From Devosia sp. ZB163 (lineage in GTDB: Bacteria; Pseudomonadota; Alphaproteobacteria; Rhizobiales; Devosiaceae), in assembly GCF_028613635.1 (NCBI RefSeq), contig NZ_JAQRMY010000005.1:1-64000 (forward strand): DNA of 64,000 nt, given 5' to 3'. A model generated the notes under the pieces. The model was not told where the DNA came from and ran no database searches. It was given only the letters and a program-made list of their open reading frames with translations. Made by a program: the position numbers and the translations under genes. Of this stretch, positions 1 through 8,421 are shown piece by piece; position 1 is the stretch's first letter, and every line of letters begins with the position of its first letter.

Positions 1-58
1 TGCTAGGCCTCGCGCCGGCAGGCTGAAAACCAGAATTCACCCGCATGCTTTTCGCCGA

Positions 59-175
59 TCTGGTGGTAATTGCAGGGGCCCCAGAACCCGATCCCATCCC
101 GAACTCGACCGTTAAAGCCCTTTGCGCCGATGGTACTAAGTCTCAAGACTTGGGAGAGTAGGTCGCTGCCAGGTC
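59..175 (+). rRNA. rrf: 5S ribosomal RNA
   Basis: The structural RNA of the large ribosomal subunit. The 5' arm (ctggtgg, about 60-66) pairs with the 3' arm (gctgccagg, about 166-173), and the conserved blocks cccatcccgaactcg, cgatggtacta and gggagagtaggtcgctgcc are all present, as in alphaproteobacterial 5S genes. The exact ends are uncertain by a few bases. It should be the last gene of an rRNA operon whose 23S gene lies to the left of the window. No tRNA gene follows it before the terminator. Confidence 0.93.
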
Positions 176-213
176 TGCCAAAAGCATGTGGTCTCATACG
201 AAACCGAACAACA

Positions 214-246
214 AACCCCGCCCGCGCAAGCCGGCGGGGTTTTGTT
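214..246 (+). terminator. Rho-independent terminator of the rRNA operon
   Basis: A GC-rich stem, aaccccgcc paired with ggcggggtt around a cgcgcaagc loop, is followed by ttttgtttt. It lies about 40 bases after the 5S gene, which fits termination of the rRNA transcript. Confidence 0.85.
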
Positions 247-648
247 TTGCCCAGTTGGCAGCGCCGCCCGCCTGAGGCATAGCTGCCGCCGGACAAATGG
301 GGCAGGGATCGCGCGAGATGCCGACCGAAACGCAGCTGGCCGAAGCGCTCGCACTCATCCGGCGCGGCGCCAGCGCCGAGGCCGAGAGCCTGCTGCGCGC
401 CGCTCTCGAGGCCGCAGTTCCGTCGGCGGAGGCGCGAACTCCCGACAATCCGCTTCCCCAGCGCAGGGTGCCTTGGACTCGGCCATTGCCTCCAGATCGA
501 CACGACCTCGTTCGCTACCTCGGATGACGAGCGAGCCCAGCAATACTTGCGTTTCAGGTATGCGGAAGTATCCCTCCTCCTTTGCCATCAGTTCTTCAAG
601 TTCGAACATAGTGAAGCTAGTGTCGTCGCAGACGGGGGAGGTGTCGAC
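247..648. other. Gap with a possible TPR-like gene remnant
   Basis: No intact gene is visible between the rRNA terminator and the glycoside hydrolase. From about 318 to 420 on the plus strand the reading frame gives a stretch resembling the first helices of a TPR protein (TETQLAEALALIRRGASAEA). After about 420 it turns into proline/arginine-rich sequence that does not look like protein, so this may be the start of a decayed gene. Nothing else is recognisable. The last 15 bases hold the ribosome-binding site of the next gene. Confidence 0.35.
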
Positions 649-1893
649 ATGCGCATCGTGATGCTGGCCGTGTTCCTGCTGGCGGCCTGGCCGGCTGCGG
701 CTGTCCCGCTGGCGCTGCAGCGGGGTGTCGGTGTGCACGAGTGGCTGAACTGGTCGCCGCTGGCCGCGGACGGCTCCTATCGCTGGCCGCCTTACCAGAG
801 CGTGGACGAGTGGCGCAGCCGCTATCGCGATCTCGCCGATTGGCCGGCCGGGGATGAGTTCGTTCGCATCAGATCGCTCGGTTTCGATTTCGTCCGCCTG
901 ACGGTCGATCCCGGCCCGCTTCTGGCCACCGATGGCGAGAAGCGGCAGGAGGCGCTGGATGTGCTGGCGGCGAGCGTGAACCGCGTGGCGGCGAGTGGGC
1001 TCAAGGTGGTGCTCAACCTCCACATCGTACCGCAGGTGCCGGCCTATGGCGGCGACGCCATCATCGAGCAGCGGGCGGACAGCGCCTCGGTCGCCCGGTA
1101 CGTGGCGATGACTGCTGATGTTGCCCGGATGCTGGTGCCGCTCGGTACCGACAGGGTGGCGTTCGAGCCCTTCAACGAACCGCAGCACTATCCGTGCGAG
1201 GGGCGTGGCGATGGGCAGTGGCAGGAGATCATGACCAGCGCGATGTCCGCCATCCGCGCGGTGAGCGCCGAGCTGACCGTTGTCGCCACCGGCGCCTGCG
1301 GAGGGGACGTCAGCGGGCTGGTCGATCTCGATCCGGATTTCGACGATTCCAACCTCTACTTCAGCTTCCACATGTACGAGCCGCACGTCTTCACCCATCA
1401 GCGCCCGGAGGATGAGGGTGGCTTTGCGTCGAGCCTGCCCTGGCCGGCGTCCTCGGGCTCTGCCGGCGCGACGAGCGAGATGCTCCGGGCCCACATGGCG
1501 GCCGCCGGGGTCGACGAGGCTGAACAGGAGCGGACCGTGCTGAGGCTCGGCCCGGTGATTTCCGAGTATTTCACCGAAGGCTGGGGGGAGAGCCAGGTGG
1601 CCGCGCGGATCGGTGAAGCGCTGGACTGGGCTGCCCGGCACGATATCCCGGCCAGCCGGCTGTTCATGGGCGAGTTCGGCGTGATCGAGATGTCCGATGA
1701 CGGCCGCATGGGCGCCTTCGCTCCCGACCGCCTGCGGTATCTCGAAGCGGTCCGCCTCGCGGCGGAGCGGCATGGGATCCCATGGTCGGTCTGGGAGTAC
1801 GCCAATCCGTGGGGGATGAGCGTGATCCTGCCGACCGGGCCGGCGGTCCCCGATACACAGATGCTGCGGGCGCTGGGGCTGCAGCCCGACTGA
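649..1893 (+). CDS. Secreted GH5-type glycoside hydrolase (cellulase-like)
   Basis: Predicted exported beta-glycanase of 414 residues. The first 18 or so residues form a signal peptide (MRIVMLAVFLLAAWPAAA). The mature part has a GH5/clan-A pattern: a WLNW stretch near the start, the acid/base motif FEPFNEP in the middle, and the nucleophile motif MGEFG towards the C-terminus. The ATG at 649 is preferred over the upstream ATG at 547 because a strong ribosome-binding site (gggggagg) ends 7 bases before it and the signal peptide begins there. It could trim or release the EPS made by the neighbouring genes. The substrate cannot be read from the sequence. It converges with the next gene with no spacer, the two stop codons being adjacent. 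Confidence 0.82.
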   Translation: MRIVMLAVFLLAAWPAAAVPLALQRGVGVHEWLNWSPLAADGSYRWPPYQSVDEWRSRYRDLADWPAGDEFVRIRSLGFDFVRLTVDPGPLLATDGEKRQEALDVLAASVNRVAASGLKVVLNLHIVPQVPAYGGDAIIEQRADSASVARYVAMTADVARMLVPLGTDRVAFEPFNEPQHYPCEGRGDGQWQEIMTSAMSAIRAVSAELTVVATGACGGDVSGLVDLDPDFDDSNLYFSFHMYEPHVFTHQRPEDEGGFASSLPWPASSGSAGATSEMLRAHMAAAGVDEAEQERTVLRLGPVISEYFTEGWGESQVAARIGEALDWAARHDIPASRLFMGEFGVIEMSDDGRMGAFAPDRLRYLEAVRLAAERHGIPWSVWEYANPWGMSVILPTGPAVPDTQMLRALGLQPD

Positions 1894-3312
1894 TCAGTAC
1901 TTGCTCAGGTCCAGACGCTGGTCGATGAAGGCGCGCTTGCCGCCGCGACCGCCGGCGAGGGTTTCCGCGTGCTCGACGGAGAAGGTCACGCGCTGGCGCA
2001 CACGCTCGTGCAGATCCGCGGCCAGCCTCAGGGCGTCCTGCTCCGTGCCGCCCTCGGCAGCGATGTAGCGTATCGTCACCTTGCCCGGCTCCTCCTGAAC
2101 GAACTGGAACTCCTCGACGCCGGTGAAGAAGCGTGGTTTCTCCGGGGTCAGGTCGGTCGAGACGATGCGGCCGCCGTCGGAGGCGACGAGATAGTTGGGC
2201 TTCCGGCGTGGAACGATGTTCGACACGCGCAGGCGTTGGCCGTTGGCTTGGGTCGGCAGCTCCACCAGAGCGGCCCTGTCATGCGTGTCGTAGCGGATGA
2301 ATGGCATGCCGGTGGAGAGGAACCCGGTACCGATCAGCCGACCCTCGCGGCCTGGCTCCGTGATCGGTTGGTCGTCCTCATCCACCAACTCGGCCAGCCC
2401 GTAGAGCGGCTCAAAGCTGTAGAGTCCGGGTTCCGTCATGCTCTCGTTGGCGAACAGCACCTTCTCGCTGAGGCCGTAGAAATTGGCGATCGGCGTCGGG
2501 CCGAATGCCGCTTCGATGGTGTCGCGCTGGTGTTGCAGCAGCGGCTCCGAAATTGGCAGGATGCCCTTGAGCGGCCGCTTGAACTGCCGCTTCAGCGCGA
2601 CCATGTGGCGCCCCATCAGTTCGATCGCGGACGGGTAGCCGTAGAGGTAGCGGACACCGTACCGATCGATCAGGTCGGCGTAGCGGGCAACGTCGGCCCG
2701 GTGCATCGGGAACACCGAGAGGCGCAGTTCGCGCAGCGCGGGTTCCCACTCCGAGCTGATGCGGCCGCGGCGATCGAGGCCCACACCGCGCAGCACGATC
2801 TTGCTGTCGCGCTCGGTGAATCCGGCGCGGCTCCAGCTGTCGTGGACATAGGCCATCTCGCGCGGGCTGCGGTCGCGGTCGAGATAGAAGCCGAAGGGCC
2901 GCTCGGCATTGGAGCCGCTGGTGTCGGCACGGTCGACGCTCGAGCGCGGTACGGTCAGTACGGCGTCGCCCGCCGCCTCGAGATCGGTCTTCTTGAGGAT
3001 AGGCAGGCGAAGCAGGTCCTTAGGCAGCGCGCTGTCGTAGTCGAAGCCTACGCCCAGGTGCCGGTCGAGGAAATCACGGTAGAACGGACTGTTGTCATGC
3101 GCCTTGCGCAACAGGTCGCGCAGCGCCTTGAGGTGCCCCGCATTTGCGTAGGCGGGGTCGTTGGCGCTGGAGGCGATACGCTCGCGCCACATACGGTAGG
3201 TACCGCCGAACTTCATGCCCGTCGGCACCAGCGAGACCAGCGGCGCCAGAGACTGGCGCACGAACCGGGGAGCCCGCGCATAGGCGCCGCGCGCCACGTC
3301 CATCATGCCCAT
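1894..3312 (-). CDS. CapK/PaaK-like adenylate-forming enzyme of an EPS locus
   Basis: A 472-residue member of the phenylacetate-CoA ligase/CapK branch of the ANL superfamily. A SGSNAERPFGFY stretch resembles the phosphate-binding loop, YGYPSAIELMGRH lies in the middle, and FYGLSEKVLFA matches the adenylate-binding YG-E motif. A C-terminal subdomain ends with RAFIDQRLDLSKY. In EPS loci such proteins are thought to activate or transfer an acyl or amino substituent, but the substrate is unknown. The ATG at 3312 has gaggtgg just upstream on the minus strand, better than the ATG at 3360. It overlaps the end region of the FemAB-like gene, so the two are probably co-transcribed. Confidence 0.75.
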   Translation of the reverse strand: MGMMDVARGAYARAPRFVRQSLAPLVSLVPTGMKFGGTYRMWRERIASSANDPAYANAGHLKALRDLLRKAHDNSPFYRDFLDRHLGVGFDYDSALPKDLLRLPILKKTDLEAAGDAVLTVPRSSVDRADTSGSNAERPFGFYLDRDRSPREMAYVHDSWSRAGFTERDSKIVLRGVGLDRRGRISSEWEPALRELRLSVFPMHRADVARYADLIDRYGVRYLYGYPSAIELMGRHMVALKRQFKRPLKGILPISEPLLQHQRDTIEAAFGPTPIANFYGLSEKVLFANESMTEPGLYSFEPLYGLAELVDEDDQPITEPGREGRLIGTGFLSTGMPFIRYDTHDRAALVELPTQANGQRLRVSNIVPRRKPNYLVASDGGRIVSTDLTPEKPRFFTGVEEFQFVQEEPGKVTIRYIAAEGGTEQDALRLAADLHERVRQRVTFSVEHAETLAGGRGGKRAFIDQRLDLSKY

Positions 3313-3322
3313 TGCAACCACC

Positions 3323-4327
3323 TCAAATGCTGATCCACTCGCCGGCGAGCTCATACTCAACCGGCCTCATCGTTCTCTTGAACTGGGTGTACCCGTCGCC
3401 GATCCGGAGTCCGCCGAGGTCGAAACTCGTGACGCCACGGCGCTTCATCTCGCGCACGGCGCTCCACATCAGGAGGTTGCCGGCGTTGATGCTGCGCCCT
3501 TCCGGTCCGAACCAGCCGACATGGTACTCGGCGGTGCGGCCGAAGCGCAGCACCGACATGGCGGCGACCGCGGCGCCCCCGTGCAGAAGCTGGAACACCA
3601 GCATGTTGCCTGGCTCGGCTTCCCGCAGGGCGTTCAGCAAGTCGGGACCGGCCGCCCTGAACTGCTTGTCGCGCATGTTCTCGACGTGGCGAGCAATCAT
3701 CCATTGATAGGTCGCCGCATCGTCCGCGATACGGAGTTCGGCACCAGCCCTTTCGGCTTTGCGGAGCCGATTGCGAAAGGTCGAGGCGAAGCCCATCCAG
3801 ATCTGGTGTTCGTCCGGCCGAAGGTCGATCCGGCCCGAGCGCCAGGAGTCGGCCTCACGACGGATGTAGCCCGCCTCGCGCAGCAGTGCGACACTACGTT
3901 CGGTCTTTTCGAGAGCCGGAGCGATCAGCAGGGGTGTGGTCCAAAGCCGCCCGACAGTCCGGCGCAGGGCGCGATAGACACCGAGCACCAGCTCATCGCT
4001 TGGTGCGGCATCCAGCAGCACCGGCCCACGGTTGACCCGATGGAGCAGCTTGATGCCGAGCCGGCGGAACTCGAGCACCACAGCGAAGGCAACCGGCCGC
4101 TGGCCGGCATAGAACACCAGCCGCCGCGAGGGCCAGCCGGTCGCTGCCTTGCCGGCGGCATAGCTCAGATCCTGCGGCATGTGGCCCACTGGCGCCGCGT
4201 CCATCAGGGCGCGCCATTCGGCGTCACTGGTACTGACGCGTGCGACAATGCTGCCTGAGAACTGCTGCCCGTCCGTGGCCAGCAAGCGCTGAGAATTCGG
4301 AGCAACGTCAATTGCCAAGACAGTCAT
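3323..4327 (-). CDS. FemAB/GNAT-like acyltransferase of an EPS locus
   Basis: A 334-residue protein of the FemAB-like double-GNAT family. Recognisable blocks are INRGPVLLDA in the N-terminal half, WRSGRIDLR, FRNRLRKAERAG, and the C-terminal GNAT-like segment LLHGGAAVAAMSVLRFG followed by HVGWFGPEGR. Such proteins transfer aminoacyl or acyl groups and are common in EPS clusters with CapK-like enzymes. It is the first gene of a minus-strand pair with the CapK-like gene. A paralogue lies at 14780-15802. The donor and acceptor are not known. Confidence 0.72.
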   Translation of the reverse strand: MTVLAIDVAPNSQRLLATDGQQFSGSIVARVSTSDAEWRALMDAAPVGHMPQDLSYAAGKAATGWPSRRLVFYAGQRPVAFAVVLEFRRLGIKLLHRVNRGPVLLDAAPSDELVLGVYRALRRTVGRLWTTPLLIAPALEKTERSVALLREAGYIRREADSWRSGRIDLRPDEHQIWMGFASTFRNRLRKAERAGAELRIADDAATYQWMIARHVENMRDKQFRAAGPDLLNALREAEPGNMLVFQLLHGGAAVAAMSVLRFGRTAEYHVGWFGPEGRSINAGNLLMWSAVREMKRRGVTSFDLGGLRIGDGYTQFKRTMRPVEYELAGEWISI

Positions 4328-4390
4328 CCCAGGCCGCGCACCGGGCCGGCACCATCGATAGAGGCTGGGGGGCGCTCGCTGAACCGAAAG

Positions 4391-4406
4391 GTTAGTTTAG
4401 TGTTAA
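4391..4406 (-). promoter_or_regulatory. CtrA-like site upstream of the FemAB/CapK pair
   Basis: On the minus strand the sequence reads TTAA-CACTAAA-CTAAC, one mismatch from the CtrA consensus TTAA-N7-TTAAC known in Alphaproteobacteria. It lies about 65 bases upstream of the 4327 start and overlaps the stop codon of the glycosyltransferase gene. Binding is inferred only from the match. Confidence 0.3.
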
Positions 4407-5500
4407 TGTTGAGCGGCATCGCGCCACAGGGAGCGCGTGGCTTGCGCATAGGGCGCGAGATCCAGCACCCTGCGGTGAAACTGCTGCGCCTCGGCGCCCA
4501 GCCGCGCCCGCAGAACTGGGTCGGTGACGACGCGGGTGAGGGCGTGGGTCAGGGCATCGACGTCACCGGGTGGCACCAGCAGCCCGGTGCGCTCGTTTTC
4601 CATGATGTCCTCGACGGCACCCACCGGAGTGGCGACCACGGCGAGCCCGGCCGCCATGCCCTCGATGACCGAGACGGGCAGGTTTTCCGAGAAGCTCGGC
4701 AGCACGAGGATGTCGGCCGTCGCGATAAGTTCGGCGACCCCTTCGGGGCCGACCCAGCCCGGCAGGTCGATGCGGTCGCTCAGGCCATACTCGGCGACCT
4801 TGGCGCGAGAGGCCTCCACTTCGCCGTCACCGGCGATGGTGGCGCGCCAGTCCGGCAGGCCCTGAATGCGCTTGAGCGCTTCGGTCAGCTGCGGCACGCC
4901 CTTGCGCTCGCCGAGCCGGCCGAGGAACAGGATGTGCACCCGGTCGCCGCCGCCGCGCTGGGGCAGGGTGGGGCGCGCGCTGGCGTTCGCGAGAACGACG
5001 ATGCGGTCTCGGGCCTCGGGCACCTGGAGTGCAATGAACTCGGCCCAGACGCGGCCGAGCACGATGATCCGCGCCGCATGCGCGAACATTGAATGGATGC
5101 GCTTGGCCAGCCAGGGCGAGACCTGTTCCTGCCAGTATTCGCGGTAGTCGGCGCCGTGCAGGTGGATGACATAAGGCACGCCAAGGGCTCGGCACCAACG
5201 GGCGATGATGAGCTTGCGATAGGTGCTGCCGATGCTGGCAAGGTTGATGTGGACCACATCGAGCTTGCCGGTCGTCTTGAGCGCTGCCACGCGCGCCAGG
5301 AAGGCGCCCAGATAGAGAGGTGAGAGCGCGATATGGCGGGGTCCGCGGGTGGCGGCGAACTCGACCTCGAAGCCGGGCGCCGCGTCGCGCTCCAGCTGTT
5401 CCCTCAGGGATGCCATGACGCGGTCGATGCCGCCCTGATCGGTACCGGGGGTGGCGACGAGCACGTGCATGGTTTTCTGATCGGTGAGGCGCTGCAGCAT
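4403..5500 (-). CDS. Glycosyltransferase family 4 (GT-B)
   Basis: A 365-residue retaining GT-B glycosyltransferase, presumably adding one sugar to the lipid-linked EPS unit. The N-terminal domain has the glycine loop TPGTDQGGIDRV. The C-terminal Rossmann domain has ILFLGRLGERKG, ATIAGDGEV and the donor-site motif FSENLPVSVIEGMAAG with the two glutamates typical of GT4. Start choice is uncertain: 5500 has no clear ribosome-binding site, and an internal ATG at 5470 would give the usual short lead into strand 1. Confidence 0.85.
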   Translation of the reverse strand: MLQRLTDQKTMHVLVATPGTDQGGIDRVMASLREQLERDAAPGFEVEFAATRGPRHIALSPLYLGAFLARVAALKTTGKLDVVHINLASIGSTYRKLIIARWCRALGVPYVIHLHGADYREYWQEQVSPWLAKRIHSMFAHAARIIVLGRVWAEFIALQVPEARDRIVVLANASARPTLPQRGGGDRVHILFLGRLGERKGVPQLTEALKRIQGLPDWRATIAGDGEVEASRAKVAEYGLSDRIDLPGWVGPEGVAELIATADILVLPSFSENLPVSVIEGMAAGLAVVATPVGAVEDIMENERTGLLVPPGDVDALTHALTRVVTDPVLRARLGAEAQQFHRRVLDLAPYAQATRSLWRDAAQH

Positions 5501-5643
5501 GTGCCCGTCATAAACGCGGCAACGGGGGTACGAAAGCGAACAGTGGGAAGAAGGTTTACGTTCGCCGGTTTAGATACAATTGCCGTCATTCACCTTACAC
5601 CGGCGATTAACTATCGGCGCGAGCTGAACTGGCGTAGGGCGAA

Positions 5644-7119
5644 GTGCCGATTTCGAAAGACCGGGCCCGGAAACTCGCTGTGCTGCTGCGTTCTACACTC
5701 ATCTATGCGCCGGCGATCCTGTTCACGCGCCTCTCGGCACTGCTGCTGCTCGTCATTGCCACCAGGCTGATCGACCAGACCGAGTACGGGCTGCTCGCGC
5801 TGGTGGTGACGGTCGGCGAGCTTACCGACTCCGCTGTCACCAACTGGCTGCGCATCGCGCTGCTCCGGTTGGGCGGCAAGGGCGAGATCAGCCGCGGCAG
5901 CCTCGCGCTTGCGGCGCGCGTGCTGGCGGTGACGACTCTCGTTGGCCTCGTGGTATCGGCAGTCGCGTCGGGCCTGGTCGTGCCCGAGCGTTGGGCAGAG
6001 TTCGCCGCGGCGGTCTGCGTCTACCTCATCGTCGGCGCGGTCAGCCGGTTCGCGCTTACGGTGTTGCAGATGCAACAGCGGCACGGAGCCTATTCGCTGC
6101 TCGAGTTCGTGCGCGCCGCATTGCAGCTCGTGCTGCCGGTTGTCGCCGTCATGCTGGCGCCGCACAGCTTCCTCGTCGTCTCGCTCGCGTCATCGGCGGC
6201 CACGCTGCTTGCCGGTCTCGTCGGGCTGCGCCTCGCGCTTCCACGCACGGTGGCCGGCCCGGCGCGCTTCACGCATGGTGAGCTCTTTGCCCTGGGTATT
6301 CCGCTGATCGCGCTGGCGATCGTCAGCTTCGGGCTCAACAGCGTCGAGCGCGTGCTGCTCAAGCTCTACTACGATGCGGGCGCGGTCGCGGTGTTCGCCG
6401 CGGCCTACGCGCTGGCGCGGCAGCCGATCGACACCATCGCCAATGCCATCAACATGGGCGGCTTTCCCGAAATGGTGAGCCGCTTCGATCGCGAGGGGCC
6501 GGCCGCCGCCGCGGCGTTCCTCTCGCACCAGATGAGCCTACTCGCCCGGCTGAGCTTCCCGGTCGCAGCGCTGCTCGTCGCGCTCAGCACCGATATTGCC
6601 GACCTGCTGCTCCCGCACGACTATCTGGGGCCGGTCGGCCAGCTCTTCCCGCTGATTGCCGTCGCCGTGATGGCGTCGAATTTCTCGACTTTCGTGTTCC
6701 AGAACGTGATCCATGCCCACAAGCGGCCATGGCTGCTGCTCATCGTCGGTGCTCCGGGCTCGATCGTCACGGTGGTCCTGTCGTTCCTCGTCATTCCGCA
6801 TCTGGCGGAGGTCGGAGCCGCGGTGGCGCTGGCGGGCGGCATGCTGGCCAGCCTCGCTTCGGCGATCGTCGTCTCGCGCATGCTGACGCCCATTCCCGTC
6901 GACTGGCGCGGCCTCGCCACCTCGGTCGGCATCGCTGTCGCCACGGGCGTCTCTGCCTACATCGCGAGCACGCTGCTCGGCGGGGCCTGGTCGCTGTTCA
7001 AGCTGGCGGCCGGCGGCACGACGGGCGGCCTTGTCTTCCTCGGGCTTACTGCCCTGAACTATCCCGACGAGACGCGCGCCTTCGCCGGCAAGGTGCGGGC
7101 GCGCATCGGCTTTGCCTGA
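5644..7119 (+). CDS. Wzx-type polysaccharide flippase
   Basis: A 491-residue polytopic membrane protein of the MOP/PST superfamily, predicted to flip the undecaprenyl-linked repeat unit across the inner membrane. About 12-14 hydrophobic segments run through it, beginning with LIYAPAILFTRLSALLLLVIA. The N-terminal TRLIDQTEYGLLAL resembles the start of Wzx/RfbX proteins. The start is a GTG preceded at close range by tagggcgaa. It is divergent from the GT4 gene at 4403-5500, so the gap 5501-5643 should hold promoters for both. Confidence 0.85.
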   Translation: MPISKDRARKLAVLLRSTLIYAPAILFTRLSALLLLVIATRLIDQTEYGLLALVVTVGELTDSAVTNWLRIALLRLGGKGEISRGSLALAARVLAVTTLVGLVVSAVASGLVVPERWAEFAAAVCVYLIVGAVSRFALTVLQMQQRHGAYSLLEFVRAALQLVLPVVAVMLAPHSFLVVSLASSAATLLAGLVGLRLALPRTVAGPARFTHGELFALGIPLIALAIVSFGLNSVERVLLKLYYDAGAVAVFAAAYALARQPIDTIANAINMGGFPEMVSRFDREGPAAAAAFLSHQMSLLARLSFPVAALLVALSTDIADLLLPHDYLGPVGQLFPLIAVAVMASNFSTFVFQNVIHAHKRPWLLLIVGAPGSIVTVVLSFLVIPHLAEVGAAVALAGGMLASLASAIVVSRMLTPIPVDWRGLATSVGIAVATGVSAYIASTLLGGAWSLFKLAAGGTTGGLVFLGLTALNYPDETRAFAGKVRARIGFA

Positions 7120-7137
7120 TGCCGCCAACTCCGTCGA

Positions 7138-7186
7138 TTAAGGATAGCCGGACATCCATCGGGCACCCCTACCTTCGCCGTGCTAG
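7138..7186 (+). promoter_or_regulatory. Putative EPS promoter, TTAAGGATA and TGCTAG elements
   Basis: TTAAGGATA at 7138-7146 and TGCTAGG from 7181 lie 43 bases apart, start to start. The same pair with the same spacing precedes the polymerase gene at 15975. The second element may be a -10 region and the first an activator site. This is inferred from recurrence only. Confidence 0.35.
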
Positions 7187-7297
7187 GCGCCGGGGCACCC
7201 CAAACGAGAGGCCATCGTCAATGCTCCCGCGCAGTCTTGCCATCACCACGCCGGCCGGAAGTTGGACGCCCAGCAGACGGGCGCGCGGGTAACCCAT

Positions 7298-8374
7298 ATG
7301 GCTCGAGTTCTCCTCAACCTCCTGGGCGCAGGATCGGAACAGCTCTCCGGCATCGCCATGTACACCACGCGTACCTACGCGGCGCTGCTGGAGCGTCGGC
7401 GGCACGAGTACGTGCTGCTCACCAGCTGGAAGCAGGCGTGGCTGGAGCGCCATTTGCCGCTGGACGGCGTGAAGATCGTTCGCGGCAAGGCAACGCCCAG
7501 CGAGAAGCTGCAATTCTGGCTGGAGACGGTGCAGGTCGGCATGACCGCTCGCCAGCACGATATCGATACCGTCTTCACGCCCTGGCCGCTCGCGCCGATC
7601 GCCGGTGGCCGCAAGCGCATCCTCGTGCTTCACGATCTCTACCGCCGCACTCATCCCGAGTTGCACAGCTGGCACTACCAGCTCGGCTGGAACCTCTACT
7701 TTCCGATGTCGGTTGCCGCCTCGTCGCAGGTGGTCTGCGTCTCCGGCGCGACCGCCGCCGAGTTCCGCAGGCACTATCCCGGCGCGGCGACGAAGGCGGT
7801 GACGGTGCATGAAGCATCGACCATCCGCGCCGTACCCGCCGCGCAGCGGCCGATGCCGGGCCGCTACGGCCTGTGTGTCTCGAGCAACATGCCCACCAAG
7901 AACCTGCCGCGCCTCATCGAGGCAGCCGAGCTGCTGCGTCGCCGCGGGCAGGAGGCGCCGATCGTCTGGATCGGCAAGGACAACGGCGACATGGTGCGCG
8001 ACAGCCTCGCGCGCTTCCCCGAACTCAAGAGCTTCATCCTTCCCGGGCGGGTCGACGACGAGCAGCTAGCGACCTGGTATGCGCACGCCGACTTCTACGT
8101 CGCGCCATCGCTCACAGAGGGCTTCTGCCTGCCGGTGGTGGAGGCACAGAAGTTCGGTGTTCCGGTCGTCTGCTCCGATATCGACGTCCTGAGGGAAGTC
8201 GCCGGGCAGGGGGCCCGCTTCTTTGATCCACTGAACCCCGAGGCCATTGCCGACGCTATCGCCGGCGTCGCGATCGATCGTGTCGCACATACGGGGCTCG
8301 CCGATCTGGCGCGCGCCAACGCTGCCCGGTTCAGCTGGAACAAAGCCGCGGCCGAACTCGAGCAGTTGTTCTAG
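7298..8374 (+). CDS. Glycosyltransferase family 4 (GT-B)
   Basis: A 358-residue GT4-type glycosyltransferase. The N-terminal glycine-rich loop LLNLLGAGSEQLSGIAMYT follows the first strand. The C-terminal domain carries VSSNMPTKNLPRLIEA, IWIGKDNGDM and the donor motif SLTEGFCLPVVEAQKFGVP with the expected glutamates. ATG at 7298 is chosen because the family fold starts directly after it. The frame is open upstream to a TTG at 7262. It probably adds one residue of the EPS repeat. The next gene converges from the right. Confidence 0.83.
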   Translation: MARVLLNLLGAGSEQLSGIAMYTTRTYAALLERRRHEYVLLTSWKQAWLERHLPLDGVKIVRGKATPSEKLQFWLETVQVGMTARQHDIDTVFTPWPLAPIAGGRKRILVLHDLYRRTHPELHSWHYQLGWNLYFPMSVAASSQVVCVSGATAAEFRRHYPGAATKAVTVHEASTIRAVPAAQRPMPGRYGLCVSSNMPTKNLPRLIEAAELLRRRGQEAPIVWIGKDNGDMVRDSLARFPELKSFILPGRVDDEQLATWYAHADFYVAPSLTEGFCLPVVEAQKFGVPVVCSDIDVLREVAGQGARFFDPLNPEAIADAIAGVAIDRVAHTGLADLARANAARFSWNKAAAELEQLF

Positions 8375-8387
8375 GATCCTGGGAGGG

Positions 8388-8409
8388 GAGGCGTCCGGCA
8401 GGGCGCCTC
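8388..8409. terminator. Weak hairpin between convergent genes
   Basis: GAGGCG (8388-8393) can pair with CGCCTC (8404-8409) in the short gap between two convergent EPS genes. There is no T tract, so termination activity is doubtful. Confidence 0.3.
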
Positions 8410-8421
8410 GGCGTTTCGGCC

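Noticed and set aside
355-1773. A minus-strand frame covering the GH5 gene, with a protein-like start near 609
   Set aside because: The first residues look plausible, but there is no ribosome-binding site and the rest is antisense to an intact glycoside hydrolase.
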